A DNA stretch of 64,000 nucleotides from contig NC_010334.1 of NCBI RefSeq assembly GCF_000019185.1, positions 3,224,001 to 3,288,000 of the forward strand, given 5' to 3'. Each line of letters opens with the position of its first letter. The first letter of the stretch is position 1. The notes under the pieces were generated by a model, which ran no database searches, was not told where the DNA came from, and saw only the letters and a program-made list of their open reading frames with translations. Shown piece after piece: positions 18,006-27,351 of the stretch. The position numbers and the translations under genes are program-made. This DNA is from Shewanella halifaxensis HAW-EB4 (GTDB taxonomy: Bacteria; Pseudomonadota; Gammaproteobacteria; Enterobacterales; Shewanellaceae).

Positions 18006-18019
18006 TAAACACTTGTTTG
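18006..18019. promoter_or_regulatory. Candidate PsrA-like operator upstream of fadI
   Basis: AAAC-N4-GTTT (AAACACTTGTTT, 18007-18018) matches the core of PsrA sites described in Pseudomonas and related gammaproteobacteria. AT-rich context makes chance occurrence possible. Confidence 0.4.
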
Positions 18020-18287
18020 TTTTTTTGTCTTAAAAATATACAAATCTTGTGCATTAACAAACGTTAATGGATAAAAACTGAATTACTGTTGTCTATCTTT
18101 TTACTCATTAACGATTAAATGTAGCAAAAGCGACAATCTTGCAGGGGACTTATTGTCATCCTATTAAGTCATACCATTGTGGTGACTTATCAGCCTAAAG
18201 GTAAATTGGCACTAGCCAAACCCTAAAGGAATTTTTACTATGTCGTTGGTCTATATCTAACTAACTTTAAATAAACCGAGTAGCATC

Positions 18288-19244
18288 ATGCCTTTGAGTC
18301 GATTTCACGCGTTACGCGAATACTTAAATTCTGTCATCCTAGGACAGCCTATTCTCACCGAGAATCTACTAATTGCATTAATTGCCGATGGGCACCTATT
18401 AGTCGAAGGCCCACCAGGTCTTGCTAAGACTCGTGCAGTAAAAGCGCTATGTGATGGCGTCGAAGGGGACTTTCACCGTATCCAATTTACCCCTGACTTA
18501 TTACCAGCAGACTTAACGGGCACCGATATTTATCGCGCCCAAACGGCAACCTTCGAATTTGAAGCGGGCCCTATTTTCCACAACCTTATCTTGGCCGATG
18601 AGATTAATCGCGCGCCAGCTAAGGTACAGTCAGCTCTATTAGAAGCGATGGCTGAAGGGCAAGTCACTGTGGGCAAGCACAGCTATCAACTGCCGGAACT
18701 GTTTTTAGTGATGGCAACACAGAACCCACTAGAAAACGAAGGGACGTATCCGCTACCCGAGGCACAATTAGATCGATTCTTAATGCATTTGAATCTTGAT
18801 TACCCAAGTGCCGAGACCGAGTTTCAGATCATGCGTATGTCTCGTAATGAAGCGCTAAAACAAGAAGTTCCCCGGGTTGAGCCCATTATTCAAGGTGATA
18901 TTTTTGCAGCCAGAGAGCACGCACTGCAAATTTATCTTGCTGAGCCACTAGAGAAATATATCGTCGATATTATTATGGCAACCCGCAAACCAGAGGCTTA
19001 TAGCCAAGAGCTTGCTAGCTGGCTTGAATATGGCGTGAGCCCTCGTGCAACCTTATCACTTGAGCGCTGCGCGCGAGCAAGAGCCTATCTATATGAGCGT
19101 GATTTTGTGTCTCCGGAAGATATCCAAGCCGTTGCGCCTAACGTGCTGCGTCACCGTCTGCTTTTAAGCTATCAAGCACAAGCCGATGGCGTCAGTGCAG
19201 ACGATGTGATCAATCATATTCTTTCTCAAGTTGCGGTCCCTTAA
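18288..19244 (+). CDS. MoxR family AAA+ ATPase
   Basis: A 318-residue chaperone-like ATPase. Walker A GPPGLAKT is at 41-48; Walker B is LILADEINRAP (about 102-112), followed by the MoxR signature AKVQSALLEAMAEGQVT; sensor 1 is ATQNPLE. It heads a six-gene operon of MoxR, DUF58, DUF4381, two VWA proteins and BatD. MoxR proteins are thought to help mature partner complexes containing VWA proteins. The stop overlaps the next start (TAATG), indicating translational coupling. The divergent spacer of 416 bases to fadI carries the fad operators. Confidence 0.95.
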   Translation: MPLSRFHALREYLNSVILGQPILTENLLIALIADGHLLVEGPPGLAKTRAVKALCDGVEGDFHRIQFTPDLLPADLTGTDIYRAQTATFEFEAGPIFHNLILADEINRAPAKVQSALLEAMAEGQVTVGKHSYQLPELFLVMATQNPLENEGTYPLPEAQLDRFLMHLNLDYPSAETEFQIMRMSRNEALKQEVPRVEPIIQGDIFAAREHALQIYLAEPLEKYIVDIIMATRKPEAYSQELASWLEYGVSPRATLSLERCARARAYLYERDFVSPEDIQAVAPNVLRHRLLLSYQAQADGVSADDVINHILSQVAVP

Positions 19245-20173
19245 TGGTCAATACACAGCTGCCATTGTTTAGCGATGGCATTCATATTACTGAAAAAGAG
19301 TTGCTTGCTTGTCAAAGCCTCGCGAAAGCGTTGCCAGAAAAACGCACAAAAGCCAAAGCGAGTCTCGCTGGTCATCGTGCCAGCTTGATTAAGGGTCGCG
19401 GCATGGAATTTGCCGAGGTGCGTCACTATCAAAGTGGCGACGACGTTCGCACCATAGACTGGCGAGTCACGGCGAGAACGGGTAAAGCGCACACTAAATT
19501 ATTTGTTGAAGAGCGCGAACGCCCTGTTCTACTGCTGCTCGATCTTAGCCATAGTCTCTATTTTGGTTCGAGCTTAATGTTGCAATCGGTACAAGCCGCC
19601 CATCTTGCAACAACTCTGGGTTGGAGCGCGATATTACACGGTGACCGTTTAGGCGCGTTAATCGCCACCGAGCAAGAGCATGTGGAGCTTAAACCAAGAA
19701 GCCGCCAACAAGGGATATTGCAAGTTATCTCAGCCATAAAAAAACTGCATGAGAATCAACTGCAAAATATTGCGCAGCAAGAACCAGAGCCCGATCATTT
19801 GGCTAAAGCCTGTCAGCGATTACGACGGCTTGCCAAACCGGGCTCATTAATATGGATAATCACTGACGGCAGTAATTTCACGCCTGCGTGCTTGGCAGCA
19901 CTATCGGACTTAAAGCGACACTGTGATATGGGTGCATTTTTGATCACAGACCCACTGCGCCAAGGCCAGTTATCACTGCCTAAGCACTTTCAGCTTCCGG
20001 TGAGAGAAGGTACTAAAGAGCTCATTATTGACAGAAACAGTTACGAGCAATGGCTGGCGAACCAACAACATCTACAAAACCAATTTATTGAAATGATGCA
20101 AAAGCTCAATGTTGAAACCCGTATTCTCGATGCAGGACAACGCCTTAATCAGCAATTAGGGGCACTTAGATAG
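19244..20173 (+). CDS. DUF58 domain protein of the MoxR operon
   Basis: A 309-residue soluble protein. The DUF58 signature RGMEFAEVRHYQSGDDVR-TIDWR is at about 50-72, followed by a VWA-like fold (VLLLLDLSHSLYFGS, about 94-108) in which the MIDAS-like DLSHS is retained. Members of this family occur next to MoxR and VWA genes and are thought to act as adaptors. It overlaps moxR by one base and abuts the DUF4381 gene (TAG then ATG). Confidence 0.92.
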   Translation: MVNTQLPLFSDGIHITEKELLACQSLAKALPEKRTKAKASLAGHRASLIKGRGMEFAEVRHYQSGDDVRTIDWRVTARTGKAHTKLFVEERERPVLLLLDLSHSLYFGSSLMLQSVQAAHLATTLGWSAILHGDRLGALIATEQEHVELKPRSRQQGILQVISAIKKLHENQLQNIAQQEPEPDHLAKACQRLRRLAKPGSLIWIITDGSNFTPACLAALSDLKRHCDMGAFLITDPLRQGQLSLPKHFQLPVREGTKELIIDRNSYEQWLANQQHLQNQFIEMMQKLNVETRILDAGQRLNQQLGALR

Positions 20174-20692
20174 ATGACGAATCCTGTTAATCCCGCGCTT
20201 GCCTCGATGCAAGACATTCAAACACCTATCGAAATTGGCCTCTGGCCTTTAGCCTATGGCTATTGGATCAGTCTGTTAATCATTATTTTGGTTGCCACAC
20301 TACTCATCGTTTGGTTTAAGAAGCGTCGCCAAGTCAGTGCAGCAAAACGCGCTGCATTAGTCGAGTTAGCCAAACTCAACATGCACAGTGAACAATATGT
20401 CACAGAGGTCAGCAGCATCCTCAAGCGTGCAGCGATGAGCTATTGCTCTCGCAGTCAGGTCGCCCAGCTCTGTGGTGATGATTGGGATCATTGGCTTAAC
20501 GCGCAAGTGGCGACGCCTCAAGATGAACTGTGCCGATTATTGGCCATGCGCTTTCAGCCACTCTCCCTCAGCGATGAAGACAAGCAAGCGCTTAAACACC
20601 ATGCTCAAAACTGGTTAAAGGGCGCCCTGCCGCTAAGCAATAAACAAGGTAAAACACACAATGAAATCGAGAACGAGGTAAGCCCATGCTAA
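20174..20692 (+). CDS. DUF4381 single-pass membrane protein
   Basis: A 172-residue protein with one membrane helix (YWISLLIIILVATLLIVWF, about 30-48), then a basic stop-transfer segment (KKRRQ) and a cytoplasmic helical domain. The PIEIGLWPLAYGYW motif before the helix is characteristic of DUF4381. It sits between DUF58 and VWA genes as in other Bat-like operons and overlaps the next gene by seven bases. Confidence 0.88.
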   Translation: MTNPVNPALASMQDIQTPIEIGLWPLAYGYWISLLIIILVATLLIVWFKKRRQVSAAKRAALVELAKLNMHSEQYVTEVSSILKRAAMSYCSRSQVAQLCGDDWDHWLNAQVATPQDELCRLLAMRFQPLSLSDEDKQALKHHAQNWLKGALPLSNKQGKTHNEIENEVSPC

Positions 20693-21723
20693 CGCTTGCC
20701 TGGCCATTACTATTGCTGCTATTGCCTCTACCGCTCATTTTTAGAAAGAAGCAGCAAACACAACAACGGGGTGGTCATTTGATCCTGCCCGGTGCCAGCC
20801 TACCGAGCCAAGTTGCTGCGACTGAGAAAAATCTCGCGACAAAAAAACGCTATTGGATTGTTTGGTGCTTACTCGTATTGGCCTGCGCCCGCCCTTTATG
20901 GGTCGGTGAAGCCATTGAGCTACCGAGTAAAGGCCGCGATCTTATGTTATCGGTCGATCTCTCGGGCAGTATGCAAATAGAAGATATGGTGCTCGACGGT
21001 AAAGTCGTTGACCGCTTTAGTCTTATTCAACATGTGATCAGTGACTTTATTGAACGCAGAAAAGGCGACCGTATCGGGCTTATCCTGTTTGCAGACCATG
21101 CCTATCTGCAATCTCCGTTGACCCAAGACAGGCGCACGGTTGCGCAATATTTAAAAGAGGCGCAGATCGGTTTAGTCGGTAAACAAACTGCGATTGGCGA
21201 AGCCATCGCTCTTGCCGTTAAGCGCTTTGACAAAGTTGAACAAAGTAATCGCGTGTTAATCTTACTGACTGATGGCTCAAACAATGCGGGGGCTATTTCA
21301 CCCGAGCAAGCCACTCAAATCGCGGCAAAAAGAGGGATCACCATCTACACCATCGGCGTCGGTGCCGACGTGATGGAGCGTAGAACCCTATTTGGTAAAG
21401 AAAGAGTCAATCCATCAATGGACTTAGACGAATCCCAACTGCAAGAGATCGCTAAAACAACTGGCGGCCAATATTTTAGAGCGCGCAATACCGAAGAGCT
21501 TGAGCAGATCTATCAAGTGATAGACACCCTTGAACCTGTTACTCGTGATCAACTGAGCTACCATCCACAATCTGAACTGTTTTACTGGCCTCTAGGGCTG
21601 GCGCTACTTGCCTCTATTTTCATCTCACTGAGTCAAGTCTCGTTGTTTAGACGAAAAACCATTAAAACAGATGCCAACACTAATACCTACACCAATGCCA
21701 ACCGAATGAAAGGAGGACGTTAA
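20686..21723 (+). CDS. VWA domain membrane protein (BatA-like)
   Basis: A 345-residue protein with an N-terminal hydrophobic segment, a second helix (about 56-69), a VWA domain with a complete MIDAS motif DLSGS (91-95), TDGSNNAG further on, and a C-terminal membrane helix (FYWPLGLALLASIFISLSQV). The arrangement matches BatA of the aerotolerance operon. It probably places a metal-dependent protein-binding domain in the periplasm. A short Asn/Thr-rich tail (DANTNTYTNANR) follows the last helix. Confidence 0.92.
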   Translation: MLTLAWPLLLLLLPLPLIFRKKQQTQQRGGHLILPGASLPSQVAATEKNLATKKRYWIVWCLLVLACARPLWVGEAIELPSKGRDLMLSVDLSGSMQIEDMVLDGKVVDRFSLIQHVISDFIERRKGDRIGLILFADHAYLQSPLTQDRRTVAQYLKEAQIGLVGKQTAIGEAIALAVKRFDKVEQSNRVLILLTDGSNNAGAISPEQATQIAAKRGITIYTIGVGADVMERRTLFGKERVNPSMDLDESQLQEIAKTTGGQYFRARNTEELEQIYQVIDTLEPVTRDQLSYHPQSELFYWPLGLALLASIFISLSQVSLFRRKTIKTDANTNTYTNANRMKGGR

Positions 21724-21725
21724 GC

Positions 21726-23744
21726 ATGCATTTTTTACGTCCAGAATGGTTCCTTGCGCTGATACCATTAGGCCTGTTATTACTGTTTTTATATAAAAGC
21801 AAAACCGCAAGCTCTAGCTGGAACCATTATATTGCACCACACCTAGCTAAAATATTAGTCGGTGGTTCAATTAAGAAGAAGCACAATAATATTACCTATT
21901 TGGCTATCGCTTGGTTCATCGCTGTGTTTGCATTATCTGGCCCAGCATTTGAGAAAAAAGCACTGCCAGTCTACGAGTCGGCTCAAGGGCGTGTCATCGT
22001 CATGGACATGTCTCAGTCTATGTATGCCAATGACTTAGCCCCTAACCGCTTGACTCAAGCAAAGTTTAAAGCAACTGACCTTATCGATGAGCTACCTGAT
22101 GGTGAAACAGGCTTAATTGCCTATGCTGGTGATGCCTTCACCATTAGTCCACTGACGCGAGATAAAGCCACACTGCTTAATCTATTGCCCACATTGACCC
22201 CTAGCATTATGCCCATTAAGGGCTCAAACCTTGAAGCTGCGATCACTCAGGCGAAATCTTTATTAAGCCAAGGTGGGCATATTCGAGGCGATATTATTTT
22301 GTTTACTGACGGGATCTCTAGTACTCAATTTAAGCGCGCCGAATCTGTACTAAAAGACAGCCAATATCGGTTGGCAATTATTGCCTTTGGTAGCCAGCAA
22401 GGTTCACCAATCAAGCTGCCTGATGGCCAACTATTACGGGATAGTGCCAATCAAATTGTTGTCGCCAAAACAGATTACGGCCTATTAAAACAGTTAGCGA
22501 GCGACGCGAACGGCATCTTAGTGCCTAGTCGAGCAGATGGCTCTGATATCACTCAAATAACGCAATGGCTCGCTAGCACACAAGATACAAAAGCCAGTGA
22601 TCTTGAGGGCGAAGTCTGGCAAGACTTGGGACCTTATTTTGCCCTATTACTGCTATTACCTGCCCTGCTGAGTTTTAGAAATGGCATGATTGCAACGTTT
22701 GCTCTGTTTATGCTTATCCAACCGAGTGAGCAAGCCTATGCCAGTACCTGGAATGACCTGTGGCAAACCCAAGATCAACAAGCGATGCAGGCCTACAAAG
22801 CAGATGACTACCAAGCAGCAGCAGAGCAATTTGTCACCCCTCAATGGCAGGCGAGTGCACTGTATAAAGCAGGCGAATATGAGCAAGCTCTCAGCGCATT
22901 TGAAAAAGATGACTCTGCCAATGGCTTATATAACCAAGGCAATGCCTTAATGCAGCAAGGGAAATATGCAGAAGCGCAAAAGCGCTACCAGTCTGCATTA
23001 GATAAAGAACCGCAATTTGATGCCGCAAAGAGTAACTTAGCCCTCGCTAAAAATCTCCAGCAGCAACAAGAGCAACAAAACGCTGACCAGTCTGAACAGC
23101 AATCAAGTGATGAGCAGTCGCAACAAGACCCATCTCAAAACGAAAAGTCTCAAGACGGTCAGTCGCAACAAGACAAATCTCAAGATGCTCAATCTCAAGA
23201 CGAGAAGTCTCAAGACAAGAAGTCTCAAGATGGTCAGCCTAGCAGCGACAAATCCGAAGATGAACAATCTAGTGAGCAACAGTCTCAAGAGCAGCAATCA
23301 CAGCAGCAGAGTGAGCCATCTCAACAAGAGCAGAGCCAACAAGATCAAGCTCAGCAAGGATCTGAACAGCAGTCCTCTAATCAAACAGAGGCAAACAATG
23401 AAGCAGAAATGCAAGCTGAACCAGAGCCTCCAACATCACAGCAGCCTATGACAGAAAATGCTGAGGCAAATAAAGCCCAAGAGCAAGATAAGCAAGGTGA
23501 ACAAGAGCACTCAGCAGCAAGAATGCAAGCTGAGACTGATAAGGAGAGCGAGCAGTCAGACGCTGAATCTCAGCAAGTCGCCGCAAGCGCAGTGCCCACC
23601 GACGAGCCTTTGCCACCAGAGATGGAGCGGGCTCTACGTGCAATCGCTGATGACCCCCAAGTCTTGCTACGTAATAAAATGCAACTTGAATACCAGAAAC
23701 GTCGCCAACAAGGCATCAATTCTAAGGAAAACGAACAGTGGTAA
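21726..23744 (+). CDS. VWA and TPR membrane protein with long Ser/Gln/Asp-rich tail (BatB/BatC-like)
   Basis: A 672-residue fusion-like protein. Membrane segments lie near 8-22 and 58-72. The VWA domain has MIDAS DMSQS (94-98) and TDGISSTQ. A third helix pair around 297-330 is followed by a TPR region (LYKAGEYEQALSAFEKD, LYNQGNALMQQGKYAEA, about 375-440). Then comes about 190 residues of low complexity rich in S, Q, D, E and K, built from short SQ/SQD words, ending in a conserved-looking tail (LPPEMERALRAIADDPQVLL). In other bacteria BatB and BatC are separate; here they are one polypeptide, as is common in gammaproteobacteria. It overlaps BatD by seven bases. Confidence 0.92.
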   Translation: MHFLRPEWFLALIPLGLLLLFLYKSKTASSSWNHYIAPHLAKILVGGSIKKKHNNITYLAIAWFIAVFALSGPAFEKKALPVYESAQGRVIVMDMSQSMYANDLAPNRLTQAKFKATDLIDELPDGETGLIAYAGDAFTISPLTRDKATLLNLLPTLTPSIMPIKGSNLEAAITQAKSLLSQGGHIRGDIILFTDGISSTQFKRAESVLKDSQYRLAIIAFGSQQGSPIKLPDGQLLRDSANQIVVAKTDYGLLKQLASDANGILVPSRADGSDITQITQWLASTQDTKASDLEGEVWQDLGPYFALLLLLPALLSFRNGMIATFALFMLIQPSEQAYASTWNDLWQTQDQQAMQAYKADDYQAAAEQFVTPQWQASALYKAGEYEQALSAFEKDDSANGLYNQGNALMQQGKYAEAQKRYQSALDKEPQFDAAKSNLALAKNLQQQQEQQNADQSEQQSSDEQSQQDPSQNEKSQDGQSQQDKSQDAQSQDEKSQDKKSQDGQPSSDKSEDEQSSEQQSQEQQSQQQSEPSQQEQSQQDQAQQGSEQQSSNQTEANNEAEMQAEPEPPTSQQPMTENAEANKAQEQDKQGEQEHSAARMQAETDKESEQSDAESQQVAASAVPTDEPLPPEMERALRAIADDPQVLLRNKMQLEYQKRRQQGINSKENEQW

Positions 23745-25366
23745 TACGGCATATTTTTCTTTTAGCGATTATCGCCCTAACAACCGCCTTTCCAGCGAGC
23801 GCGATCACGACACTTCAAGCTTCTGTAGATCGCAACCCGGTTATGGAAGGGGAGACTTTAGTACTGACGGTCACCGCTGATGACGATCTCAACAGTGGAA
23901 AGCTCGATACCTCAATGCTGCTTAAAGACTTTATTGTCGGTCGAACCAGTATCAGCCGCAGTAAAAAAATCATGAACTTTGATGCCAGCAACGAGACTCG
24001 TTGGCAGGTGCTGCTATCACCGAGGAGCAGCGGAAATCTAATCATTCCTGCATTTAACATCGATGGTATTAGCTCTAACTCTATCCCTTTATCTGTACTG
24101 AAAACAGGTTCTCAGCCGCAGCAGATGCAAGATATCTTTATGCGCGCAAACCTCTCGAGTGATGAGGCCTATGTAGGCCAAATGCTAACTTACAAGGTGA
24201 AGCTCTATTTAGCGCTAGAGCTGCAGCGCGGAGTGCTTAATGCTCCCGATCTTGAAGGCGCGCAAATAAAGCAGCTTGGAGAAGATAAAGACAGCACAGA
24301 AATTGTTAATGGTCGTCGTTACCGTGTGATTGAGCGCAATTACGCCATTATTGCCGATCAACCTGGTGAGCTGACAATTACAGGCGCTAGCTTCTCAGGC
24401 GACGTACTCGTCCAATCAAGACGCAATGGGGCCATGTTCTCGTTTAATGAAAGCAGACCAACACAAACACAAGCGCCTAAAATGATGGTACTGATCAACC
24501 CTATTCCGATAGATTACCATGGAGAATGGTTGGTATCTGATCTAGTGGTGTTAAAAGAGGATTGGCCTGAGACGGCAACTGAATATAATGTTGGTGAACC
24601 GATCACTCGCACCATCACCTTGCTGGCATCCAATACCGATGAGACGAGTTTGCCAGACATCGTTATGTCTACCCCGAAGGCACTGAAAACCTACCCTGAA
24701 AAAGCGCAGCGAAAGACCTTCCTTCGTGATAACCAAATGGTGTCGCAACTCACTCAAACAACAGCGATTGTTGCAACGAGCCCGGGGACTTACACCCTGC
24801 CAGAAATTAAAGTGCCATGGTGGAATCCACACCTTAACAAACAGCAGTTAGCGACCTTGCCCGCCCGCACGATTGTTGTAAAAGGTGGAGAAGCAATTGA
24901 GCCTATTGAGCAGCAAGTGATACAAACGCCGACAAATAATAGTGGCGGGTTTTGGCCTTGGTTGTCGCTAGCCTTAGGCACACTTTGGTTAATCACCCTC
25001 GCACTGTGGCTTAACGCCCGTAAGAAAACCAGCATCCCAACGGGCACTAAGTCAATCGCTGCCAAGCCGAGCAATACCTTGTCGGATTTGCAGGCAGCCT
25101 GTCACGCAAAGGATGCCACACGAGTACTGAACGGCCTGACTCGCTATTACACTGAGCTATATCAACAGCCGATGTCTCTGAGTCAAATTTCGATGACAGA
25201 CTCTGTGATAGCCACCGCTATTGAGCGGTTGCAACGCACTGCGTTCAGCCCGAGTAAACTCACTGAAAGTATCGACTTTGCTCAGCTTTTAGCCGCAGTA
25301 AAAGCAGCAAAAGCTGCTCACTCTCAAGCTAAAACATCGGCACTGGTTAAGCTTAATCCCAGCTAA
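23738..25366 (+). CDS. BatD/oxygen-tolerance family protein
   Basis: A 542-residue protein with a GTG start preceded by AAGGAAA. It has a signal peptide (about 1-22, FLLAIIALTTAFPASA), long beta-rich periplasmic repeats (for example LQASVDRNPVMEGETLVLTV), a membrane helix near 408-425 (WPWLSLALGTLWLITLALWL) and a cytoplasmic helical tail. This is the standard BatD layout. It is the last gene of the MoxR operon and is followed by a terminator. Confidence 0.93.
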   Translation: MVIRHIFLLAIIALTTAFPASAITTLQASVDRNPVMEGETLVLTVTADDDLNSGKLDTSMLLKDFIVGRTSISRSKKIMNFDASNETRWQVLLSPRSSGNLIIPAFNIDGISSNSIPLSVLKTGSQPQQMQDIFMRANLSSDEAYVGQMLTYKVKLYLALELQRGVLNAPDLEGAQIKQLGEDKDSTEIVNGRRYRVIERNYAIIADQPGELTITGASFSGDVLVQSRRNGAMFSFNESRPTQTQAPKMMVLINPIPIDYHGEWLVSDLVVLKEDWPETATEYNVGEPITRTITLLASNTDETSLPDIVMSTPKALKTYPEKAQRKTFLRDNQMVSQLTQTTAIVATSPGTYTLPEIKVPWWNPHLNKQQLATLPARTIVVKGGEAIEPIEQQVIQTPTNNSGGFWPWLSLALGTLWLITLALWLNARKKTSIPTGTKSIAAKPSNTLSDLQAACHAKDATRVLNGLTRYYTELYQQPMSLSQISMTDSVIATAIERLQRTAFSPSKLTESIDFAQLLAAVKAAKAAHSQAKTSALVKLNPS

Positions 25367-25454
25367 ACTCCGGCCAAACTCCTACCCAAAAAAAGTAGAG
25401 TTAGCCGAAGGCAAGATTAACGCCTTTTGACTCGATTCATATACAGACTCAACC

Positions 25455-25488
25455 AAAGACGCTTCTATGTAAGCGTCTTTTTTGTTTT
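25455..25488 (+). terminator. Terminator of the MoxR-BatD operon
   Basis: A 10-bp perfect stem (AAAGACGCTT/AAGCGTCTTT) with a 6-base loop, followed by TTTGTTTT. Confidence 0.9.
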
Positions 25489-25539
25489 CAGGCTAAGCTA
25501 AACGATAAATTACTTACATAGCCCAGCTTGGCTACTTTT

Positions 25540-25867
25540 ATACCAATCAGTATAAGAAGTTGATCTACTCAGAACGTTTTTGACAAACTAATTCAAGGCG
25601 AATAACTGAAAGAATGGTTGCTCCCTTGTGAAGTTGTTCAACGCAGAAGTAGGCAGCCAAAAACGCTCCAGAATGGCGAGTTTTAGCGGCTCTGATGCTG
25701 TGACTCTTAAGGAACAAGAGGGAGCTTAAACGTAGAATAACTATGCTCGTCACTCGTTGCAAACCACATGGATGTGGTGAATGTCATTAAAGCAGGAGCA
25801 CTTAATGACCTTGTCTCAGTGCCGCTAAACTCTCGCTGAGTAACCAAATCTTTATACTGATTGGTAT
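25540..25867. mobile_element. MITE-like element, 328 bp with 16-bp terminal inverted repeats
   Basis: ATACCAATCAGTATAA (25540-25555) is exactly inverted at 25852-25867. No open frame inside codes for a transposase, so it would be non-autonomous. Internal hairpins include ACCACA/TGTGGT with loop TGGA (25763-25778) and GTCATTAA/TTAATGAC. A target-site duplication was not evident. It lies between the BatD terminator and the ECF sigma gene and may affect sigma gene expression. Confidence 0.7.
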
Positions 25868-25950
25868 TACACCGTTAAAGTTAACAATTGGTATTCGAAG
25901 TTCAACGAGGTTAAGCTGTGTTTTATTGATCCAGTTAGAAAAAATAAAAA

Positions 25951-26514
25951 ATGTTTGATAGTTGGCGAAATAAAAAGTCGAAGTCCACGGTCTCTTCAGA
26001 CATGGTTAGCAAACAACGACGATACGATAGCCTTGTCAGGGCACTTCATGCTGATATATACCGTTTCGCCTACTGGTTATGCGGCGATAAACACATTGCA
26101 GAAGATATCACTCAAGAAACGTTTCTCCGTGCTTGGCGCTCACTTGACTCTTTAAAAGACGAAAAGGCCGCTAAAGCTTGGTTAATCACTATTTTGCGTC
26201 GAGAAAATGCTCGTCGTTTTGAGCGAAAACAGTTTAATTACTCCGATATTGAACAAGAGTTTATTGAAGATACTTTTTCCGGCAGCAGTGAAGAACATGC
26301 TGAGCAACACTTAATACAGAGACAAATAGCTAAGTTGGAACTCGAGTATCGCGAACCACTTTTGCTACAAGTCATCGGGGGATTTAGCGGTGATGAGATT
26401 GCAAGCATTCTCGATTTAAATCGTAATACCGTTATGACTCGTTTATTTAGAGCAAGAAATCAGCTTAAAGATGTACTTGAACCACCAAAACACAGGGGTC
26501 AATCCAATGGATGA
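25951..26514 (+). CDS. ECF-type RNA polymerase sigma factor
   Basis: A 187-residue sigma-70 family protein containing only regions 2 and 4. Region 2 includes DIYRFAYWLCGDKHIAEDIT and TFLRAWRSL (about 36-67); region 4 includes YREPLLLQVIGGFSGDEIA and the helix-turn-helix LDLNRNTVMTRLFRARNQL (about 150-172). The gene overlaps by eight bases the DUF3379 gene encoding a membrane protein, the usual layout for a sigma factor and its anti-sigma factor. Regulon and signal are not known from sequence. Confidence 0.93.
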   Translation: MFDSWRNKKSKSTVSSDMVSKQRRYDSLVRALHADIYRFAYWLCGDKHIAEDITQETFLRAWRSLDSLKDEKAAKAWLITILRRENARRFERKQFNYSDIEQEFIEDTFSGSSEEHAEQHLIQRQIAKLELEYREPLLLQVIGGFSGDEIASILDLNRNTVMTRLFRARNQLKDVLEPPKHRGQSNG

Positions 26515-27211
26515 GCTTAAGTTTCGCCGCCAGGCCTACAGTGAACCCAATAGTCAAGATCCTGACTTTCTCGATGCTGCGATGAAGTCAGTAGAAAGAG
26601 AAGCCTTTTTAAATGATCTAAAAGGCTTAGACAATAAAATTGAGCGTGCATTAAAAGTTGATGTTCCTGATGATCTCGCTGCAAAATTACTGCTAAGACA
26701 ACAGCTGCATCATCATCAGTCACAGCGCCGTAAGACAGGATTTGCATTTGCACTGGTCGCGTCAGTGGCATTTTTAGCGGGAATGACCTTCACCCTATTA
26801 AGAATGGGACCTGTGGATTTAGGTCAACATGCCCTAGCCCACGTTTATCATGAGGATAAAGCCCTGCATATCGACCAAGATGTACCGTTTCAAGATGTAA
26901 ACTTCCAACTTGCTTCCCTCGGTGGAAAAAGTGAGATGAGGTTTACGCAGCAGCCGGGCAAAGTATTTTACAGTACATACTGCGACTTCCAAGGTGTACA
27001 AAGCTTACACCTTGTAATGCAAGGCGAACAAGGAAAAGTAACCCTGTTTATTGTACCTCTAGAAGACCGCATGGTGCTTGATAAAGCCTTTGCCGACAAC
27101 AAATACCAAGGCATGGGCTTTGAAACGGATAACGCCTACATGTTACTCGTCGGTGAGCAAAGACAAGATCTTAATTACGTTAAAAACGAGATTAAGCAAA
27201 CATTTATCTAA
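26507..27211 (+). CDS. DUF3379 membrane protein, probable anti-sigma factor
   Basis: A 234-residue protein, started at the ATG at 26507 after AGGGG; an upstream in-frame start at 26471 lacks support. It has a cytoplasmic N-terminal helix region (about 1-62), one membrane helix (TGFAFALVASVAFLAGMTFTLL, about 64-85) and a periplasmic domain containing HALAHVYHEDKALH and a single cysteine (STYCDFQGVQ). Family DUF3379 is recurrent next to this ECF sigma gene. Anti-sigma activity is inferred from coupling and topology. A hairpin (27222-27252) follows. Confidence 0.85.
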   Translation: MDELKFRRQAYSEPNSQDPDFLDAAMKSVEREAFLNDLKGLDNKIERALKVDVPDDLAAKLLLRQQLHHHQSQRRKTGFAFALVASVAFLAGMTFTLLRMGPVDLGQHALAHVYHEDKALHIDQDVPFQDVNFQLASLGGKSEMRFTQQPGKVFYSTYCDFQGVQSLHLVMQGEQGKVTLFIVPLEDRMVLDKAFADNKYQGMGFETDNAYMLLVGEQRQDLNYVKNEIKQTFI

Positions 27212-27221
27212 ATCTATTCAC

Positions 27222-27252
27222 AACCAATGATGTTCAACGAGCATCATTGGTT
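27222..27252 (+). terminator. Hairpin after the sigma/DUF3379 pair
   Basis: An 11-bp perfect stem (AACCAATGATG/CATCATTGGTT), 9-base loop, 10 bases after the stop. There is no clear T-run, so the terminator role is tentative. Confidence 0.5.
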
Positions 27253-27351
27253 AGAACGTCATCACATTTCCCTCCCTATTTGAGCCTTGGCTCATAAATC
27301 TGCTAGCATAGCGCCCACATAAATAGAAAAGAAAAGAAGCGTGAACCACAC

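Noticed and set aside
23107..23451. Long frames on both strands inside the Ser/Gln-rich tract
   Set aside because: They are artefacts of the low-complexity sequence of the VWA-TPR gene, read out of frame.
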